Notes: generated from the sequence alone by a model not told the origin. Counted from the first letter of the stretch, positions 1 through 6,252 are shown. The stretch: 6,252 nt of DNA from Caldilinea sp. (GCA_026389955.1 JAPLGY010000225.1:1-6252); one strand, 5' to 3'. Program-made: numbers and translations.

Positions 1-780
1 CTGGGCAATCTGAGTGCGGCGACGGGGGGCGGTGCGAACATTCCGCTGAACCCGGCGCCGTTCAACGGTGCGACTGTGTCGTACAGCGGGACGGTGGCCC
101 ATGAGGTGGTGAGTGGGACGGTGACTGCGACCGCAGCGGACACGGCGGCGACGATTGTGGTGAACGGGTCGGCTGTGGCTTCTGGCAGCCCGGCCGGGCC
201 GTTTGTGCTGAATGTCGGTGCGAACGTCTTCACGGTGACGGTGACTGCGCAGGACGGCACGACGGTCAAGAGCTACACGGTGACGATCGTTCGTGCGCCG
301 CTCACGGGCATTGCCGGCGTTGTGTACAACGATGTCAACGGCAATGCGCGATTGGATGGGGGGGAAGCAGGTCTGGCGGGTGTGGCTGTTGCCTTGCAGC
401 AAAACGGTGTGGTGGTCGCCACAACTGCGACCCACAGCCAGGGGGAATATCTGTTTGCCAATGTGGTGCCGGGTGCGTCTATCGTGCAGATCACGCTGCC
501 TGTCGGCTTTGGTGCGAGCTTCTTGGAGCAAGTTGTCAATGCGGTGACTGGTGTGCTGATAGAGTCGGCGAATTTTGGCCTGACCGAGAATGGAAGTATT
601 GCGGGCGTGGTGTTTGTCGATCAAGACACGAACCACCTTCAGGGTACGGGTGAATTGGGTGTTGCGGGTGTGAGCATAGAATTATTGGAAGGCGGCTCTG
701 TTCACCCTGTCCAGCGGGTTCACCGCCAAGTCCAACTTCAGCGTCCAGCTGCAGGGGAGTCTCAGCGGTCTGTTGTATGA
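1..780 (+). CDS. Large surface/secreted repeat protein, middle part (5' end outside window, broken at 3' end)
   Basis: The frame is open from base 1, so the true start lies upstream; the GTG at 76 falls inside a domain and is not a credible start. The 259 visible residues begin with a cadherin-like beta-sandwich domain (about residues 1-98; ends with the typical VGANVFTVTVTAQDG and SYTVTIVR strands). Next is one complete SdrD B-like repeat (from base 301; GIAGVVYNDVNGNARLD, then GEYLFANVVPG and ANFGL). A second repeat follows (from 589; GSIAGVVFVDQDTN, GVAGVSIELLEGGSV). After about residue 233 the reading becomes repeat-unlike (HPVQRVHRQVQLQRP) and stops at 778-780, while the correct repeat sequence resumes in the +2 frame. 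Such domains form stalks of extracellular adhesins or matrix proteins, often stabilised by calcium. No enzymatic motif is seen. Domain identity is secure; function as adhesin or structural surface protein is inferred. This piece and 773-2707 were almost certainly one gene. Confidence 0.85.
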   Translation: MGNLSAATGGGANIPLNPAPFNGATVSYSGTVAHEVVSGTVTATAADTAATIVVNGSAVASGSPAGPFVLNVGANVFTVTVTAQDGTTVKSYTVTIVRAPLTGIAGVVYNDVNGNARLDGGEAGLAGVAVALQQNGVVVATTATHSQGEYLFANVVPGASIVQITLPVGFGASFLEQVVNAVTGVLIESANFGLTENGSIAGVVFVDQDTNHLQGTGELGVAGVSIELLEGGSVHPVQRVHRQVQLQRPAAGESQRSVV

Positions 781-2434
781 AGACCGCAACGGCAACCAGC
801 GGCCTGATGCCAGCGAACCAGGTGTTGGCGGGGTGAGTGTGACGCTGTTCCAGAACGGTGGTGTTGTTCAGAGTGTCAACACCGGGGCAGAGGGCTATTA
901 TCAGTTCTTGGGGCTGGCTGCTGGGCTTTACACTGTGCAAGCAAGTGTGCCTGACGCATTGGTCGCCAATGGAGTGGTAGAGGTGGCTGTCAACCTGGAT
1001 GGGATCGGTGCTGCTGCGGTCAACTTTGGCTATCAATCGCGTGGGGTGGTCAGCGGGATTGTCTATCAGGATTTGAACAACAATCAACAGCAAGACATGA
1101 CCGAGCCGGGGCTGGAAGGGGTCAGGCTTGAGGCAGTGCAGGGTGGGAATGTGCTGGGGGCAGTGGTCAGCCAGACGGATGGCAGCTACCGCATTGCCGG
1201 ACTGCCGCCTGGCACCTATCTGCTCCGTCTGGTCTTGCCTGCCGGGTTTGCGCCGGTGACGCCGCAAGAAGAAGAAATTTTTCTGACGGGTGGAAACGGG
1301 CAGAATGTCGGATTTGGTCTGTTGCCTGTCAGCACGATTGCGGGGATGGTGTTTGAAGATCTCAACGGGGATGGGGTGCGCCAATTTTTTGAACCGGGGA
1401 TGGGGAATGTGCGTCTGGCGATTTACGGGGCCGGGGTCGATACGCTCTTCCGTACGTTTGATGACGTCTATGTGCGTGAAGTGCGCAGCGCTGGGGATGG
1501 CAGCTATCAATTCCTCAACCAGACAATCGACTCGTACGATGTAGTTGTCGATGGGCTGGCCAGCTACACGCACAGCACGCCCAGCCAGGTGGCTGTCAAC
1601 CTGGGTCAATTCTGGACAGCAGCAGCCAGTTTTGGCTTCCAGCGCACCAATCGTGTAGCGGCCACGACGTACGAAGACTTCGACGGGAATGGCAGGCAAG
1701 GGATGGACGAGCCACCGTTGGCCAATCTGCCTGTGGTGCTGGTCAATCAATCGGCTGGGGTGATGGGGAGTGGGCTGCTGGGTGCCCAGACGACCTATTC
1801 TGCCACGACCAGCAGCGTCGGCTTTGTCTCGTTCCGCGACGTTCTTGCGGGCGACTACGAAGTGCGCACTGTTCCGCCCAGCAACAGCTATGTAGCGCCG
1901 CGCACGCTTGCCAATTTCAGCATTGCACCGGACGGCACTGCCAGCGAGCAATTTGGGTTCTTCCAGATTGGGACAGTATCGGGCAGTGTTTTCAACGATG
2001 TAGATGGCAATGGCAAGCGTGCCGAGGTTGAAGCTGGAATGGCTGGGCTTATTGTTGAAATTCTCAACGTGGATGACAGCGTACGGGCCACACGGGTGAC
2101 GGCTACAGATGGGAAATTCCGTTTCACGGCTCTGCCGGCAGGGAGCTACCGGGTGCGTGTGGCGGGCCCTTCCGGCTATGCTTCGACCTCTCTCAACCCG
2201 GCTGCATTCACATTGACCGATGCGGGCATCGGGGCCGCGGCCGGTGTGGATCTGGGTTGTGCGACGACCGACAGCATTCCCGGGCGGGTTGTCTCGGACC
2301 TGAGCAAAAATCGCAGCCAGGATGCCGGGGAAATTGGTGTAGCCGGCACCACTGTGACTCTGCGCAGGGCTGGGCAGACAGATCGCACAGCCAAGACTGC
2401 AGTCGACGGTTCTTTCCTCTTCTCAGGTCTCCAG
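301..2434 (+). repeat. Array of eight SdrD B-like protein repeats
   Basis: Eight diverged repeats start at about 301, 589, 755, 1037, 1328, 1643, 1967 and 2261. Complete units measure 282-324 bp (about 94-108 aa). Repeats 2 (166 bp) and 8 (about 174 bp) are clearly short. Each unit opens with a G.V/D.N.NG..D..E.G block, an EF-hand-like acidic loop that binds calcium in staphylococcal SdrD B domains. The acidic loop is good in repeats 1, 3, 4, 5, 6 and 7 and poor in repeat 2 (DQDTNHLQG) and repeat 8 (DLSKNRSQD). Repeat 5 carries the longer form with a second acidic turn (GVDTLFRTFDDV). Nucleotide identity between units is low, so this is an old array rather than a recent tandem duplication. 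Confidence 0.85.
680..725 (+). other. Frame break with missing repeat segment in the surface-protein gene
   Basis: Frame 1 makes sense up to SIELLEGGSV (about base 702). Frame 2 makes sense from about LFTLSSGFTAKSNF (about base 698 onward) and is blocked upstream by TAG at 677-679, so the switch falls between 680 and about 715. The middle of the repeat (the GSY.F.GLP.G.Y strands) is absent. Repeat 2 spans 166 bp against 288 bp for repeat 1, about 122 bp less, which is not a multiple of three and agrees with the frame change. A 7-bp direct repeat GTTCACC sits at 700-706 and 718-724. A real deletion and an assembly error both fit. Confidence 0.7.
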
Positions 2435-2707
2435 TCGGTGGCGACGGATCAGGACGACACGGTATTGGTTTATGCGGCCACAGGGCTGCCGGCGGGACTG
2501 ACCATCGACAGCGGCAGCGGGTTGATCAGCGGTGTACTGGGAACGGGGAGTGCAGGCAGCTACGCAGTGGAGGTCCGCGTGAGTGATCCTGCTACTGCTG
2601 AAAGCCGGACTTCGTTTACGTTCATTGTAGTCAGTCCCACGGCGTTGGAGCCAGAAGTGGAGCCACAGATCGACAACCGGATCTACCTGCCTGCTGTCCA
2701 GCGGTAG
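773..2707 (+). CDS. Large surface/secreted repeat protein, C-terminal part (separated from 1-780 by a frame break)
   Basis: The frame is open from 680, and repeat-like residues (FTLSSGFTAKSNFSVQL) already occur before the nominal TTG at 773, which has no ribosome binding site and lies inside a repeat strand. This is therefore the downstream piece of the gene at 1-780, not an independent one. The 644 residues hold SdrD B-like repeats 3 to 8, each with an acidic loop such as YEDRNGNQRPD, FEDLNGDG or NDVDGNGKR, a GSY.F.GLP.G.Y strand pair and a closing NFG/SFG strand. Repeat 8 stops after FLFSGL and runs in frame into the second half of a putative Ig (He_PIG) domain (about residues 557-620; ATGLPAGLTIDSGSGLISG, GSYAVEVRVSD). 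A Pro/Glu-rich linker and the tail IYLPAVQR end the protein. There is no LPXTG signal and no C-terminal membrane helix. The likely role is extracellular or cell-surface structure or adhesion, inferred from fold only. Stop TAG at 2705-2707, followed by a hairpin. Confidence 0.85.
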   Translation: MYEDRNGNQRPDASEPGVGGVSVTLFQNGGVVQSVNTGAEGYYQFLGLAAGLYTVQASVPDALVANGVVEVAVNLDGIGAAAVNFGYQSRGVVSGIVYQDLNNNQQQDMTEPGLEGVRLEAVQGGNVLGAVVSQTDGSYRIAGLPPGTYLLRLVLPAGFAPVTPQEEEIFLTGGNGQNVGFGLLPVSTIAGMVFEDLNGDGVRQFFEPGMGNVRLAIYGAGVDTLFRTFDDVYVREVRSAGDGSYQFLNQTIDSYDVVVDGLASYTHSTPSQVAVNLGQFWTAAASFGFQRTNRVAATTYEDFDGNGRQGMDEPPLANLPVVLVNQSAGVMGSGLLGAQTTYSATTSSVGFVSFRDVLAGDYEVRTVPPSNSYVAPRTLANFSIAPDGTASEQFGFFQIGTVSGSVFNDVDGNGKRAEVEAGMAGLIVEILNVDDSVRATRVTATDGKFRFTALPAGSYRVRVAGPSGYASTSLNPAAFTLTDAGIGAAAGVDLGCATTDSIPGRVVSDLSKNRSQDAGEIGVAGTTVTLRRAGQTDRTAKTAVDGSFLFSGLQSVATDQDDTVLVYAATGLPAGLTIDSGSGLISGVLGTGSAGSYAVEVRVSDPATAESRTSFTFIVVSPTALEPEVEPQIDNRIYLPAVQR

Positions 2708-2750
2708 GCGAACCGGGAGCAGGCTGGGAGAAACCCTGGCTTGGAGGATG

Positions 2751-2790
2751 CGAGGCTGCTGTACCCAGGGTACAGCAGCCTTGTTGATTG
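2751..2790 (+). terminator. Hairpin terminator after the surface-protein gene
   Basis: Arms 2753-2764 and 2770-2781 (AGGCTGCTGTAC / GTACAGCAGCCT) are perfectly complementary over 12 bp. They can extend inward by one C-G pair and outward by a G-U and a C-G pair, giving about 15 bp with a 3-nt loop. On the plus strand the stem is followed by a weak T-rich stretch (TTGTTGATTG), fitting termination of the gene ending at 2707. On the minus strand no T tract follows, so any stop for the convergent regulator here would be less efficient. It is the only strong structure in the 149-bp convergent gap. Confidence 0.7.
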
Positions 2791-2856
2791 GGGAGGGGAA
2801 AGCTGGGGAGGGCAGAGGCGATCGGTCTGTTCAGCGCAGCTGCGGATTGGCGGGCT

Positions 2857-5553
2857 TCAGAGCAGGCCGGAAGCTTTGGCTTTGGCCACAGCTTCTTTGC
2901 GTGAATTGACACTCAATTTGGCAAAAATTCTTTTGAGGTGAAAATTGACAGTATTGGGGGAAATATAGAGCTCGGCTGCGATCGCCCGATTGGTCAGGTT
3001 GCGTCCGATGCCGTTGAGCACGCGCTGCTCGGCTTCGGTCAGCACAGCCTGTTGGGGGTGCAGCTGGGCTGCTGCCGTCTGCTGCAGTTGTCGGGCCAAC
3101 GGGGCACGACAGGAGGGAAGCAGGGGGGCCAGCCACAGCAGTTCATCCAGGACGATGCGGAGATAGCCTGTAGACGAAACCCCTTCAAGCACCGCATTCA
3201 AATTGGAAACGGCCCGTTTATGGTTGCCCTGCGCCAGTGCCAGCCGTGTGGCGGCCAATTTGAATTGGAGCTTGAGCGGGACTGAGTGGATCTGCTTGTT
3301 CATGAACTCTGTCCAGCGTTCAAACGCCGGGGCAAGCTGATCGGCAGATTTCCCACAGACCAGATAGGCTTGGGTGTAGATGATCAGCGTTGAGGCGTGG
3401 TAGGGGGCAGGAGCGTCGTAGGGGTTGAATGCGCTTTGGGCAAGGATTTCCCAGGCGCGCTCTGGGGCGTTGGTCAGCAGATACCAGCGGGCGCGTAACA
3501 TTTCGATGAGGGTGATTCGGCTGCTGCCCGCCTGTTCTGCGTAACGGCGCTCCCAGCCATCCAGGTCGGGGGCAGGGGGGGGAGGAGGCTGGTGAGGGGC
3601 TTGTATCTGGGTGCAGACTTGGATCCACAGCTCGGCCAGCACGACCCAGAAGGGGTCGTTGAGGGCGCGGCCGAGCGCTGCTGCCAGCGCAAACTGTTCG
3701 CGTGCAGCGTCCGGCTGGTCGAGCAGATAAAGTCCAATCCCAAAACTGCAATAGACCGGGGTAAACTCGCGGAGGTGATCGGCCTGAATCTGCCGGCCGA
3801 ATGCGATCAGGCGACGATACTGTTGGACTGCTCGCATGCCGGCCCCGCTGTCAAACAGGCTGTAGGCTCGAGTCCGCTGTGCAGCAATTATACCGACTGT
3901 GCATTCTGCGCGCTGGAAAGCTGCCTCTGCCGCCTCTGCTGAGCGTTCCAACAGCTCTATCTGGCCGGTCATCATGCCGACGTTGGTCAGGACCAGATGG
4001 CAGGCTCCCAGCGCCAGACTTTGGGTCGGGTCAAGCAGGGAGATGGCGTCTTCTGCCTGTCTTTGCGCGCCGGCCAGGTCGCCGCGCAACAAAGAGCTGC
4101 TGGCCTGCTGTGCCAGCAGCTCTTGCTGCCAGGGGTGGCGAGTCGTTTCTGGCGGCAGTGCGGCAGCCACGGTCTGCATAGCCGTGGCCAGCCGTTCGCT
4201 GTAGCCGGGGCGTTCGTTGATGATGCACTGCCAGACGGCATCCAGTGCAAGTCTGGGGGATCGAGTGCCGGACAATGTTTCCAGGTGCTTCAGCCAGTGG
4301 TCTACCGTCTGGGCTTTGCCGCGCAACAAGGCGGGCAGGCACTGTTCTTCTAGAAGACGGATCTGTGCGGCCGGGTCGTTGGCCAGCTTCAGATGGCGCA
4401 GTGCAACATCGAACTGTTTTTGTTCTGCGTACTCGCCGGCTGCTCGGCGGTGCAGAGTGGCGACCTGTTCTGGTGTGTAGAGGAATTCCAGTTGAGACTG
4501 TAAGGTCTGGCGCAGCACGGCGTGGCACTGGTAGATCTGATCGGGCAGGCTGACGGCCATCAGAAGTGAGGTCATCTGTGCAAGTGTTTGTAGATGGACA
4601 GCACTCTCTTTTTGGAGGGTCACTGCCCGACAGAGGTCAGGGGACCATTCGTCCAGCACAGAACACTCCAGCAAAAAACTGCGCCACGGAGAGGAGGCGT
4701 GGCCCAACAGTTCACTGACCACATATTCTTCCAGATAGCGCTGTTCGAGCGGCAAAGCTTCCTGGACAGGGGGCAAATCGGTGATGTTTTGGCCCCAACT
4801 CTGTCGCAGGGCCAGGACAGCCAGCTGCATGCCGGCCCCCCATCCTGCTGTACGAGCGATCAGACCTGCCAGATCGTGTTCGCTCAGCGGGTGAGTATTC
4901 AGCGCGCCCGCAAAAAAAATGCGACTTTCTTCTGCTGTAAAGTGCAGTTCGGTCGCCTTGATCTCTTGCAGCCGTCCATCCAGTCGGTGATGGATCCGGC
5001 GCAGGGGTGGTGTTTGGCGGGTGGCGATCAGCCAGTGCACGCTTTGCGGCCCTCGATCGAGCAGGGTCTGCATCACCTCGGGTACGGCTGGGCTCTGAAG
5101 GCAATGGAAGTTGTCTAAAACACAGAGGATCTTTTGTGGGGGGGCCGTGGGCTGTGCAAGGGTGTTGATCAGGGCTGCCAGCGCTTGATCGACGGCGCCG
5201 GTGGAGGAGAGCAGTGCGTCGACAGCAGCGGCAGTGACCGGGATGGCCGGGTGGAGTGCAGCTGCCAGATAGCGCAAGAAACGGATCGGGTGGTCGTCGT
5301 CGAGATCGAGCGAAAGCCAGGCCAGCAGGCAGCGCGGCTGGGGCGAGTCATCTGCGGTGAGAGTTGTGGGGGATTGCAGGTCGAATCGATTTCGCACCCA
5401 GTGGCTGAGGAGCGTGGTTTTGCCGTAGCCGGCGGGTGCTGTGATCAGGTGGATTTGAGAGTGTTGCCACTGGTCCAGCCGCCGTATGAGTCGGTGGCGT
5501 TCGACCAGAAACTGTGTATGGGTGGGCGGGTGGAGTTTGGTCTGTAAGAGCAT
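2857..5553 (-). CDS. LuxR-family transcriptional regulator, LAL/MalT-like with STAND ATPase
   Basis: This 898-aa protein has the length and layout of large ATP-dependent LuxR (LAL) activators such as MalT. It opens with the family signature (MLLQTKLHPP, then VERHRLIRRLDQW), which supports this ATG despite a poor ribosome site (only AGAAAG, very close to the start). Walker A is APAGYGKTT (residues 39-47, Lys45). Walker B is ILCVLDNFH (142-150), with Asn148 where MalT has a second Asp. The sensor-like arginine follows in ATRQTPPL (Arg179). Residues from about 360 to 820 are alpha-helical, TPR-like repeats that in MalT-type proteins bind the inducer, interrupted by a polyproline stretch at 655-660. 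The C-terminal GerE helix-turn-helix (about 838-898; LTNRAIAAELYISPNTVNFHLKRIFAKL) is intact. It probably acts as a cytoplasmic, ligand- and ATP-switched activator. The inducer and target genes cannot be read from the sequence. It is convergent with the surface-protein gene and divergent from the SDR gene. Confidence 0.95.
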   Translation of the reverse strand: MLLQTKLHPPTHTQFLVERHRLIRRLDQWQHSQIHLITAPAGYGKTTLLSHWVRNRFDLQSPTTLTADDSPQPRCLLAWLSLDLDDDHPIRFLRYLAAALHPAIPVTAAAVDALLSSTGAVDQALAALINTLAQPTAPPQKILCVLDNFHCLQSPAVPEVMQTLLDRGPQSVHWLIATRQTPPLRRIHHRLDGRLQEIKATELHFTAEESRIFFAGALNTHPLSEHDLAGLIARTAGWGAGMQLAVLALRQSWGQNITDLPPVQEALPLEQRYLEEYVVSELLGHASSPWRSFLLECSVLDEWSPDLCRAVTLQKESAVHLQTLAQMTSLLMAVSLPDQIYQCHAVLRQTLQSQLEFLYTPEQVATLHRRAAGEYAEQKQFDVALRHLKLANDPAAQIRLLEEQCLPALLRGKAQTVDHWLKHLETLSGTRSPRLALDAVWQCIINERPGYSERLATAMQTVAAALPPETTRHPWQQELLAQQASSSLLRGDLAGAQRQAEDAISLLDPTQSLALGACHLVLTNVGMMTGQIELLERSAEAAEAAFQRAECTVGIIAAQRTRAYSLFDSGAGMRAVQQYRRLIAFGRQIQADHLREFTPVYCSFGIGLYLLDQPDAAREQFALAAALGRALNDPFWVVLAELWIQVCTQIQAPHQPPPPPAPDLDGWERRYAEQAGSSRITLIEMLRARWYLLTNAPERAWEILAQSAFNPYDAPAPYHASTLIIYTQAYLVCGKSADQLAPAFERWTEFMNKQIHSVPLKLQFKLAATRLALAQGNHKRAVSNLNAVLEGVSSTGYLRIVLDELLWLAPLLPSCRAPLARQLQQTAAAQLHPQQAVLTEAEQRVLNGIGRNLTNRAIAAELYISPNTVNFHLKRIFAKLSVNSRKEAVAKAKASGLL
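4092..4124. repeat. 13-bp perfect inverted repeat inside the regulator gene
   Basis: Arms 4092-4104 (AAGAGCTGCTGGC) and 4112-4124 (GCCAGCAGCTCTT) are exact reverse complements around a 7-nt loop. In the minus-strand mRNA the hairpin is followed by TGTTG, a weak resemblance to an intrinsic terminator. It encodes ELLAQQASSSLL in the helical region of the protein, so it may simply reflect Leu/Ala/Gln/Ser codons rich in CTG and CAG. Confidence 0.6.
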
Positions 5554-5554
5554 G

Positions 5555-5568
5555 ACTTTCTGGAAAGT
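5555..5568. promoter_or_regulatory. Inverted repeat ACTTTC-N2-GAAAGT just upstream of the regulator start
   Basis: A perfect 6-bp inverted repeat with a 2-bp centre lies 1 bp upstream of the regulator's ATG (minus strand) and covers its ribosome binding region. It could be part of an operator or an mRNA element that affects initiation. The size is small enough for chance. Confidence 0.3.
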
Positions 5569-5579
5569 GGTAAGGACTT

Positions 5580-5593
5580 CCCTCTGCAGAGGG
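5580..5593. promoter_or_regulatory. 14-bp perfect palindrome upstream of the regulator gene
   Basis: CCCTCTGCAGAGGG reads the same on both strands and sits 26 bp upstream of the regulator's ATG, inside the 218-bp divergent intergenic region. Perfect palindromes of this size are typical of sites for dimeric DNA-binding proteins, so an operator (possibly for autoregulation) is plausible. No protein can be assigned from sequence alone. Confidence 0.4.
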
Positions 5594-5712
5594 CCGATCC
5601 ATGGGAATAAACAAAGTAGAGGTAGTATGCCCGATCTCTGCGGGGGATAAAAATTGGTTCTTGTCGAACGGGGCGGTGACCTGAGCGTCTATCCGAAACA
5701 AGCCGATGGCGG

Positions 5713-5718
5713 TATAAT
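5713..5718 (+). promoter_or_regulatory. Promoter -10 box (TATAAT) for the SDR gene
   Basis: An exact TATAAT lies in GGCGGTATAATGG, 53 bp before the ATG at 5772, predicting a transcript start near 5725 and a leader of roughly 45-50 nt. No good -35 hexamer is present at 16-18 bp spacing (TATCCG at 17 bp is poor) and no TGn extension is seen, so the promoter may need an activator. Confidence 0.6.
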
Positions 5719-5762
5719 GGAGAGGGTTGCTGACCTGGGGGCTGGCATAAATTTTTGTAAAC

Positions 5763-5766
5763 GGAG
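5763..5766 (+). promoter_or_regulatory. Ribosome binding site of the SDR gene
   Basis: GGAG (in ACGGAGACACGATG) lies 5 nt before the ATG at 5772 and fixes that start. Confidence 0.7.
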
Positions 5767-5771
5767 ACACG

Positions 5772-6252
5772 ATGAAAATCCTTGTGACAGGTGCGACCGG
5801 GTATGTGGGTGGGCGGTTGATCCCACGTCTGTTGGAACGTGGCCACATGGTGCGTGTGCTGGTGCGCGACCCGCGTCGGATTGGCGGGCGTGCATGGGCG
5901 GAGCAGGTGGAGGTGGTGGCTGGGGATTTGCTGGATCCTGGGTCGGTGGCACGTGCGGTAGCAGGGGTAGACGCCGCCTATTATCTGGTGCATTCGATGG
6001 GTGCCAGCGCGGACTTTGCCAGTGTTGACCGGCAGGCGGCGGCCCTCTTTGGCCGGGCGGCCGGCAACCTGGCCCACGTCATTTATCTGGGTGGTTTGCT
6101 GCCGAAGACGCGCAACGTGTCGATTCACCTGCAGTCGCGCGCTGAGGTAGGAGCCATTTTGCATGCCTACTGTCACACCACGGAGTTTCGTGCCGGTCCG
6201 ATCATTGGATCGGGCTCTGCTTCGTTTGAGATGGTCCGTTATCTGACCGAGC
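5772..6252 (+). CDS. YbjT-like NAD(P)-binding atypical SDR protein, N-terminal part (cut by window end)
   Basis: The 160 visible codons begin with MKILVTGATGYVGGRLIPRL, a Rossmann fold with the GxxGxxG nucleotide-binding motif (residues 7-13), then VRVLVRDP and the conserved VVAGDLLDP segment. The run YYLVHSMG, the Arg-Gln of the following helix (DRQAAALFGRAA), IYLGGLLP, the HLQSRAEVGAIL helix and the FRAGPIIGSGSASFEMVRYLTE block match the family of E. coli YbjT (NmrA-like SDR, often with a C-terminal DUF2867 domain, about 480 aa). The C-terminal domain lies outside the window. The classical SDR Tyr-xxx-Lys pair is not apparent, as usual in atypical SDRs. It is expected to be a cytoplasmic NAD(P)-binding protein; the substrate is unknown. 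Start supported by GGAG and an upstream TATAAT. The gene is divergent from the LuxR-family regulator, which could control it, but nothing proves this. Confidence 0.9.
   Translation, partial: MKILVTGATGYVGGRLIPRLLERGHMVRVLVRDPRRIGGRAWAEQVEVVAGDLLDPGSVARAVAGVDAAYYLVHSMGASADFASVDRQAAALFGRAAGNLAHVIYLGGLLPKTRNVSIHLQSRAEVGAILHAYCHTTEFRAGPIIGSGSASFEMVRYLTE

Noticed and set aside
358..364. Run of seven G as a possible frameshift site
   Set aside because: The repeat sequence reads correctly across it (LDGGEAGLAG), so no frame change occurs here.
773..775. TTG as a true start of an independent gene overlapping the stop at 780
   Set aside because: There is no ribosome binding site, and repeat strands are encoded in the same frame upstream of the TTG; a broken single gene explains the data better.
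536..1951. Long 471-codon open frame on the minus strand opposite the repeat protein
   Set aside because: It lies antisense to well-defined SdrD B-like repeats, its product has no recognisable domain, and it is rich in His, Pro, Arg and Gln as expected for the complement of high-GC coding sequence.
2835..2844. 10-bp palindrome CGCAGCTGCG just after the regulator stop, as its terminator
   Set aside because: It has no loop and no T tract, so it cannot form an intrinsic terminator; a 10-bp GC-rich palindrome can arise by chance.
4594..5118. 174-codon open frame on the plus strand inside the regulator gene
   Set aside because: It is a shadow of the ATPase domain of the LuxR-family gene on the other strand, with no domain of its own.
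5624..5629. CATACT on the minus strand as a -10 box for the regulator
   Set aside because: The hexamer 17 bp upstream (TTTTAT) does not resemble a -35 box, so the support is too weak to annotate.
5445..6176. 243-codon open frame on the minus strand covering the divergent intergenic region
   Set aside because: It overlaps both the regulator's N-terminus and the SDR Rossmann domain in antisense or other frames, and its product has no family-like pattern.

Overview
The window looks like a piece of a high-GC, free-living bacterial chromosome, most likely from the Chloroflexota (Caldilinea/Anaerolineae-like). That assignment is inference. It rests on three things: a large repetitive secreted protein ending in a short 'YLPxxxR' tail, a MalT-type LuxR regulator, and consensus-like TATAAT promoter spacing in a GC-rich background. 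No rRNA or marker gene is present to confirm it.

Layout: (1) Bases 1-2707, plus strand: the C-terminal part of a very large surface or secreted protein whose start lies outside the window. It has a cadherin-like beta-sandwich domain, then eight SdrD B-like (Cna-B/SpaA-type fold) repeats with acidic Ca2+-loop-like motifs, half of a putative Ig (He_PIG) domain, and a Pro/Glu linker ending in IYLPAVQR. The reading frame is broken in repeat 2, where about 120 bp of a normal repeat are missing, so the gene reads as two pieces (1-780 and 773-2707). (2) Bases 2708-2856: a short convergent intergenic gap with one strong hairpin, read as the adhesin's terminator. (3) Bases 2857-5553, minus strand: a full-length 898-aa LAL/MalT-like transcription activator with a STAND ATPase, a helical repeat region and a C-terminal LuxR (GerE) helix-turn-helix. 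(4) Bases 5554-5771: a divergent intergenic region with a TATAAT box for the rightward gene and two small perfect inverted repeats next to the regulator's start. (5) Bases 5772-6252, plus strand: the first 160 codons of a YbjT-like NAD(P)-binding (atypical SDR) protein, cut off by the window end.

The three genes are not co-directional and form no operon. The regulator is convergent with the surface protein and divergent from the SDR gene, so any regulatory link is a guess, with the shared 218-bp divergent region being the most plausible place for one. I see no CRISPR array, mobile element, RNA gene or recognisable new multi-gene system. The most notable signals are two truncated repeats inside the surface protein (one out of frame, one an in-frame domain chimera), a 14-bp perfect palindrome upstream of the regulator, and a 13-bp perfect inverted repeat inside the regulator gene.
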